DNA of 36,029 bases from an uncultured Bacteroidales bacterium. GTDB taxonomy: Bacteria; Bacteroidota; Bacteroidia; Bacteroidales; P3. The position numbers and the translations under genes were made by a program. Location of the stretch: the NCBI GenBank assembly GCA_947168515.1, contig CAMVMF010000034.1, forward strand, positions 1-36,029. Direction: 5' to 3'. A model generated the notes under the pieces. It did not search any database, was not told where the DNA came from, and saw only the letters and a program-made list of their open reading frames with translations. Of this stretch, positions 33,240 through 36,029 are shown piece by piece (positions within the stretch are counted from its first letter, which is position 1; each line of letters opens with the position of its first letter).

Positions 33240-35195
33240 ATGTATATCTCGAAATCAAGATTCATCAACTGGACACGTTGTCCGATGTATTTCCCGATGG
33301 AGTTGAAATACAACCCAACGGGGAAAGAGGATATAGCTGCGGAACATCGCAAGGAGATGCTGGACGAATTGAAAGTCGGCGTGACGTCGGCAGAGTATTC
33401 GGAATCGGACGAAGATGAGTCGTTTATTGCTGAACCGAGTGAGGAACTGGAGGCTCTGCTGCCCTACTACAACCAGGTAGAGGACGAGGCACTACAGGTT
33501 GCCAAAAAGTATTTTCACGGCACGTTCGTGTCGGACTCGAAGGAAGTGCACAATCAGAAACTATTCGAATACGAGCACAACGGCCACACCTATCGCTGCT
33601 ATGTGGATATATACAACGAGAATGAAAACGAGATAAATATCATCGAGGTAAAGGCTACGACCAACAGCAAATACATGATGAAGACCGATAAAGAGGGCAA
33701 TTGGGTGGGGTTGATGTTCTCGGATGTACCACCGAAAAAGAGAGGCGGGAACAAGTACCGGCTGTTTGTAAAGGAGGGCAATATCTGTCGGCTCAACCAT
33801 GCCAAAAGCAAGGTGACGGAAGATGCACTCAAGAACTTCAACCAAAAGAAAGCTCTCCTGCTCGACCGCTATAGAGACGAGGGGAAATACCCACACGACA
33901 TCGCTTTCCAGCGCTTCGTCATAGAGCATGCCCTCAGGCAGGCGGGCGAAAACCGTCGGGTGAACTACTATCTGGCGGTGCTGAACAGCGAGTATGTGTA
34001 TGACGGCTCCGTTGACGCCGACGGAGGACGTGTGTACAACGAAGTGAGAGAACAGGAGATCGTGACGTTTTACGACATGAATGAAATAACGTCAGACTAC
34101 CAACCATTCATACTCAAGGAGATTGCCACGCTGGAGAGTTATATCTCGAAACCGCACGACATCGAAGCAACCGTGCCGGTCGGCAACTGGTGCGAATGGG
34201 GCAAGAACACAGAATGTGTGTTCTACAAACACTGTTTCGAACACCTAAGGAATGTACCCAAAGCAAACAGGGCTAACAACTACATTTTCTGTCAAGGCAA
34301 ATTCAGCGAAGGAGGTATTGAAAACAAGTATCAACTGGTGAACGAAGGATACTGGAAGTTCGACGATGTGAAGGAAAGTTGGCTGGTGAAAGAAAACCAC
34401 AAAATACAGCGTGATTGCTATGACAACGATACGGAGTATGTCGACAAAGACAAGATGCAGTATTGGTTCAGCAAGATAGAATATCCCATCTATCACCTCG
34501 ACTTTGAGGGGTTCCCCTGCCCGTTACCCCGCTTCCGTGGCGAGAAGCCCTACACACAGTCGGTCTTCGAGTTCTCGCTGCATATCGAGCGGGATTCAGG
34601 CGTTTGTGACAAGGAGAAGGACAATTTCATCTTCCTCAACAAAGAATGTTATGATGATGAACGCAGGGCATTGGTGGAAGCCATCATTGACCATTTCGAG
34701 TTCAACGACGACGGCTCGCTCAAGGGTACCATGCTTGCCCAAAACACCAGCTATGAGAAAGGCCGACTCGAGGAGCTGGCCGAACTATACCCCGAGTACC
34801 GCGCGAAACTGCTGGCGATAAGGGATAAATCGGCCGACTTGATACACCTTTTGAAAACAAACAAGGAGTTTTATAAATCCGATTTCAAAGGAAAGGCGAC
34901 GATTATCAACTACTACGACAAAAAACTGAGCGGCAGCTATTCAATCAAGAAAACCTTGCCGACACTCGTCCCGTCGCTCACCTACAAGGGAATGGGTGTT
35001 GGCAACGGCACGCAGGCCTATATCGCCTACATCAATTACGATTCCCCTGTGCCTACCGCCTTCGACGAGGACGGGGGCAAGAAGCGTGAAATGCGCACAA
35101 AAAAAGAACGACGAGAAGCCCTGAAACGTTACTGCCAACAGGACACTTGGGCGATGGTGGAGATATTGAGGGCAGTGAGGAAGAAGATATATTAG
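33240..35195 (+). CDS. DUF2779 nuclease: PD-(D/E)XK with Fe-S cysteines plus DEDD-type domain
   Basis: I chose ATG 33240 (MYISKSRFINWTRCP) over the upstream frame start 33189, giving 651 residues. The N-terminal half resembles a RecB/Cas4-type nuclease: D123, E136 and K138 in 'YVDIYNEN' and 'IIEVKATTN' give the PD-(D/E)XK core. C14 with C318, C326 and C332 ('WCEWGKNTECVFYKHC') is the layout of an Fe-S cluster that clamps such folds. The C-terminal half is DUF2779. It has D421-F-E423 in 'YHLDFEGFP', 'AQNTSYEKGRL' and D635 in 'YCQQDTWAMVEIL', the ordered acids of a DEDD/RNase-H-like exonuclease. DUF2779 proteins are found in many bacterial accessory regions. DNA or RNA degradation is likely. 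The target is unknown. Confidence 0.85.
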   Translation: MYISKSRFINWTRCPMYFPMELKYNPTGKEDIAAEHRKEMLDELKVGVTSAEYSESDEDESFIAEPSEELEALLPYYNQVEDEALQVAKKYFHGTFVSDSKEVHNQKLFEYEHNGHTYRCYVDIYNENENEINIIEVKATTNSKYMMKTDKEGNWVGLMFSDVPPKKRGGNKYRLFVKEGNICRLNHAKSKVTEDALKNFNQKKALLLDRYRDEGKYPHDIAFQRFVIEHALRQAGENRRVNYYLAVLNSEYVYDGSVDADGGRVYNEVREQEIVTFYDMNEITSDYQPFILKEIATLESYISKPHDIEATVPVGNWCEWGKNTECVFYKHCFEHLRNVPKANRANNYIFCQGKFSEGGIENKYQLVNEGYWKFDDVKESWLVKENHKIQRDCYDNDTEYVDKDKMQYWFSKIEYPIYHLDFEGFPCPLPRFRGEKPYTQSVFEFSLHIERDSGVCDKEKDNFIFLNKECYDDERRALVEAIIDHFEFNDDGSLKGTMLAQNTSYEKGRLEELAELYPEYRAKLLAIRDKSADLIHLLKTNKEFYKSDFKGKATIINYYDKKLSGSYSIKKTLPTLVPSLTYKGMGVGNGTQAYIAYINYDSPVPTAFDEDGGKKREMRTKKERREALKRYCQQDTWAMVEILRAVRKKIY

Positions 35196-35217
35196 AGCTC
35201 TTCTATAATTATATGAG

Positions 35218-35418
35218 ATGCTTACTGTAATACTGATAATAGTGGCGGTAGTGGTCGTCATCAAGTTTTTCGGGCCTGTTCTGCTTGACATCCTTGCTTG
35301 GCTCTGGGACATCTTGACCCTGCCGTTCGCCCTTATTGGCGGTATTCTCGGATTTCTTATTGAGGCGTTGCTGTTTGTCGGCCTGCTGTGGTTGGTCGTA
35401 ACGTTATTCGGACTATAG
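35218..35418 (+). CDS. Small membrane protein, 66 residues
   Basis: Nearly the whole protein is hydrophobic, with membrane segments at about residues 2-17, 20-50 and 50-65 separated by short turns (MLTVILIIVAVVVVIKFFG at the start). It starts 22 bases after the nuclease stop and 31 bases before the next gene. No family is recognised. It could anchor a neighbour's product at the membrane. Confidence 0.65.
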   Translation: MLTVILIIVAVVVVIKFFGPVLLDILAWLWDILTLPFALIGGILGFLIEALLFVGLLWLVVTLFGL

Positions 35419-35449
35419 TATTAACAGAATTATCCCATTTAGTATTGAT

Positions 35450-35968
35450 ATGCAAACATTCTATCACGGAACACACAAATTGTTTGATAAGTTCGACCTC
35501 TCACACGCTCTCGAAGGTGACGGAAAGGTCAAGTTTGGTTTCGGTGTTTATGTGACCTCGAAATATGAATCCGCCGTCCATTATTCGGCATCGAACAAGT
35601 CTGCCACCGACCACTATGTTTATACCCTTGAAGTGCCAGATAAGACGGACAAGAACCACATTGCCTTCAAACAGCAGATAAACCCTTCAATAGTTGCAAA
35701 GGCGGAGAAAAAGTTGGGACATACTATTCCGACGAAATTCACGGAAGACGGCAAGGAGTTTAGAAAGTATCTCGCCAAGGAGCTGACGGGTCATATCGAC
35801 ATTGAGGGAGAGAAGGCTGCATCGAAGTTTCTCGTGAGCATCGGAGTCATCTTCATCTGCTGGCCCTATTCGTGGAAGAACCCCGCCTTGGGCGACAATA
35901 TGGCGGTGCTCGACGAGTCGGTCATCTCCATCACCAAAGTCGAAAAGGTCAATCCGGATAAGAAATGA
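35450..35968 (+). CDS. ADP-ribosyltransferase-like protein (DUF3990/polyvalent ART type)
   Basis: The 172-residue protein starts MQTFYHGTHKLFDKFDL. 'YHGT' (5-8), 'FGFGVYVTSKYESAVHYS' (about 30-47) and the late 'MAVLDESVISITKVEKV' (about 152-168) match in order the three conserved blocks of H-Y-[E/D/Q]-type ADP-ribosyltransferases. These have an NAD-binding His, a Tyr before a helix with conserved Ala, and a final catalytic block. The third catalytic residue is uncertain. There is no signal peptide, so a cytoplasmic toxin or modification enzyme is possible. Its TGA overlaps the ATG of the next gene (ATGA), which suggests the two products work together, perhaps as effector and partner. Confidence 0.6.
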   Translation: MQTFYHGTHKLFDKFDLSHALEGDGKVKFGFGVYVTSKYESAVHYSASNKSATDHYVYTLEVPDKTDKNHIAFKQQINPSIVAKAEKKLGHTIPTKFTEDGKEFRKYLAKELTGHIDIEGEKAASKFLVSIGVIFICWPYSWKNPALGDNMAVLDESVISITKVEKVNPDKK

Positions 35969-36029
35969 GTTTTTACAGTGTAGCACCATTCATTGAGAAG
36001 TATTATCCCGAATACTATTCGATAGAGAC
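35965..36029 (+). CDS. Start of a coupled downstream gene (truncated by window edge)
   Basis: An open frame begins at the ATG overlapping the stop of the ART-like gene and reads MSFYSVAPFIEKYYPEYYSI to the right edge. Only 21 residues are visible, so no family can be named. The ATGA overlap is good evidence that it is a real gene and cotranslated. Confidence 0.6.
   Translation, partial: MSFYSVAPFIEKYYPEYYSIE

Overview
The window is a chromosomal segment of a Bacteroidales bacterium (phylum Bacteroidota). The evidence is the dcw gene order, the FtsL and FtsI-with-PASTA types, the DUF4159 protein, promoters of the TTTG / TAnnTTTG type (best examples at 29236-29266 and 29672-29703) and generally weak Shine-Dalgarno signals. 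I cannot fix the genus from sequence alone.

Positions 1-15849 hold a nearly complete division and cell-wall cluster, all on the + strand: mraZ, rsmH, ftsL, ftsI, murE, mraY, a murD remnant, ftsW, murG, murC, ftsQ, ftsA, ftsZ. These genes encode the cytoplasmic and lipid-linked steps of peptidoglycan precursor synthesis, the septal synthase pair FtsW/FtsI, and the FtsA/FtsZ division scaffold. The murD slot is the strongest anomaly. Only the C-terminal third survives as an open frame (7273-7812). Its DSKATN-type and SPACAS-type motifs are lost, and the space where the first two domains would lie is about 170 bases of irregular AAGCACAC / ATACATCT repeats. murC carries a histidine-rich insert, and two nested hairpins sit between murG and murC.

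Positions 15850-24335 are mixed housekeeping and accessory genes. An EamA-type exporter and mnmA come first. A minus-strand operon follows with three predicted lipoproteins (cyclophilin-like, flavodoxin, alpha/beta hydrolase), divergent from an AraC-type regulator. After a 620-base gene-free stretch with a long nested inverted repeat comes the minus-strand pair rsmE and DUF4159. Positions 24336-28889 encode a very large exported protein of unknown function (about 1518 residues), followed by a clear terminator.

Two tRNA-Leu genes (anticodons GAG and CAG, 29299-29534) separate this part from an accessory-looking stretch (29884 to the right edge). That stretch encodes a 178-residue protein, a 96-residue protein, a protein that looks like a MoxR/AAA ATPase with both Walker motifs lost, an HEYFH zincin-like protein, a large PD-(D/E)XK plus Fe-S plus DUF2779 (DEDD exonuclease-like) nuclease, a small membrane protein, an ADP-ribosyltransferase-like protein and the start of a further gene translationally coupled to it. 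This looks like a genomic island next to tRNA genes, possibly involved in defence or inter-element conflict. That functional reading is inference. No transposase, integrase or CRISPR array was seen.
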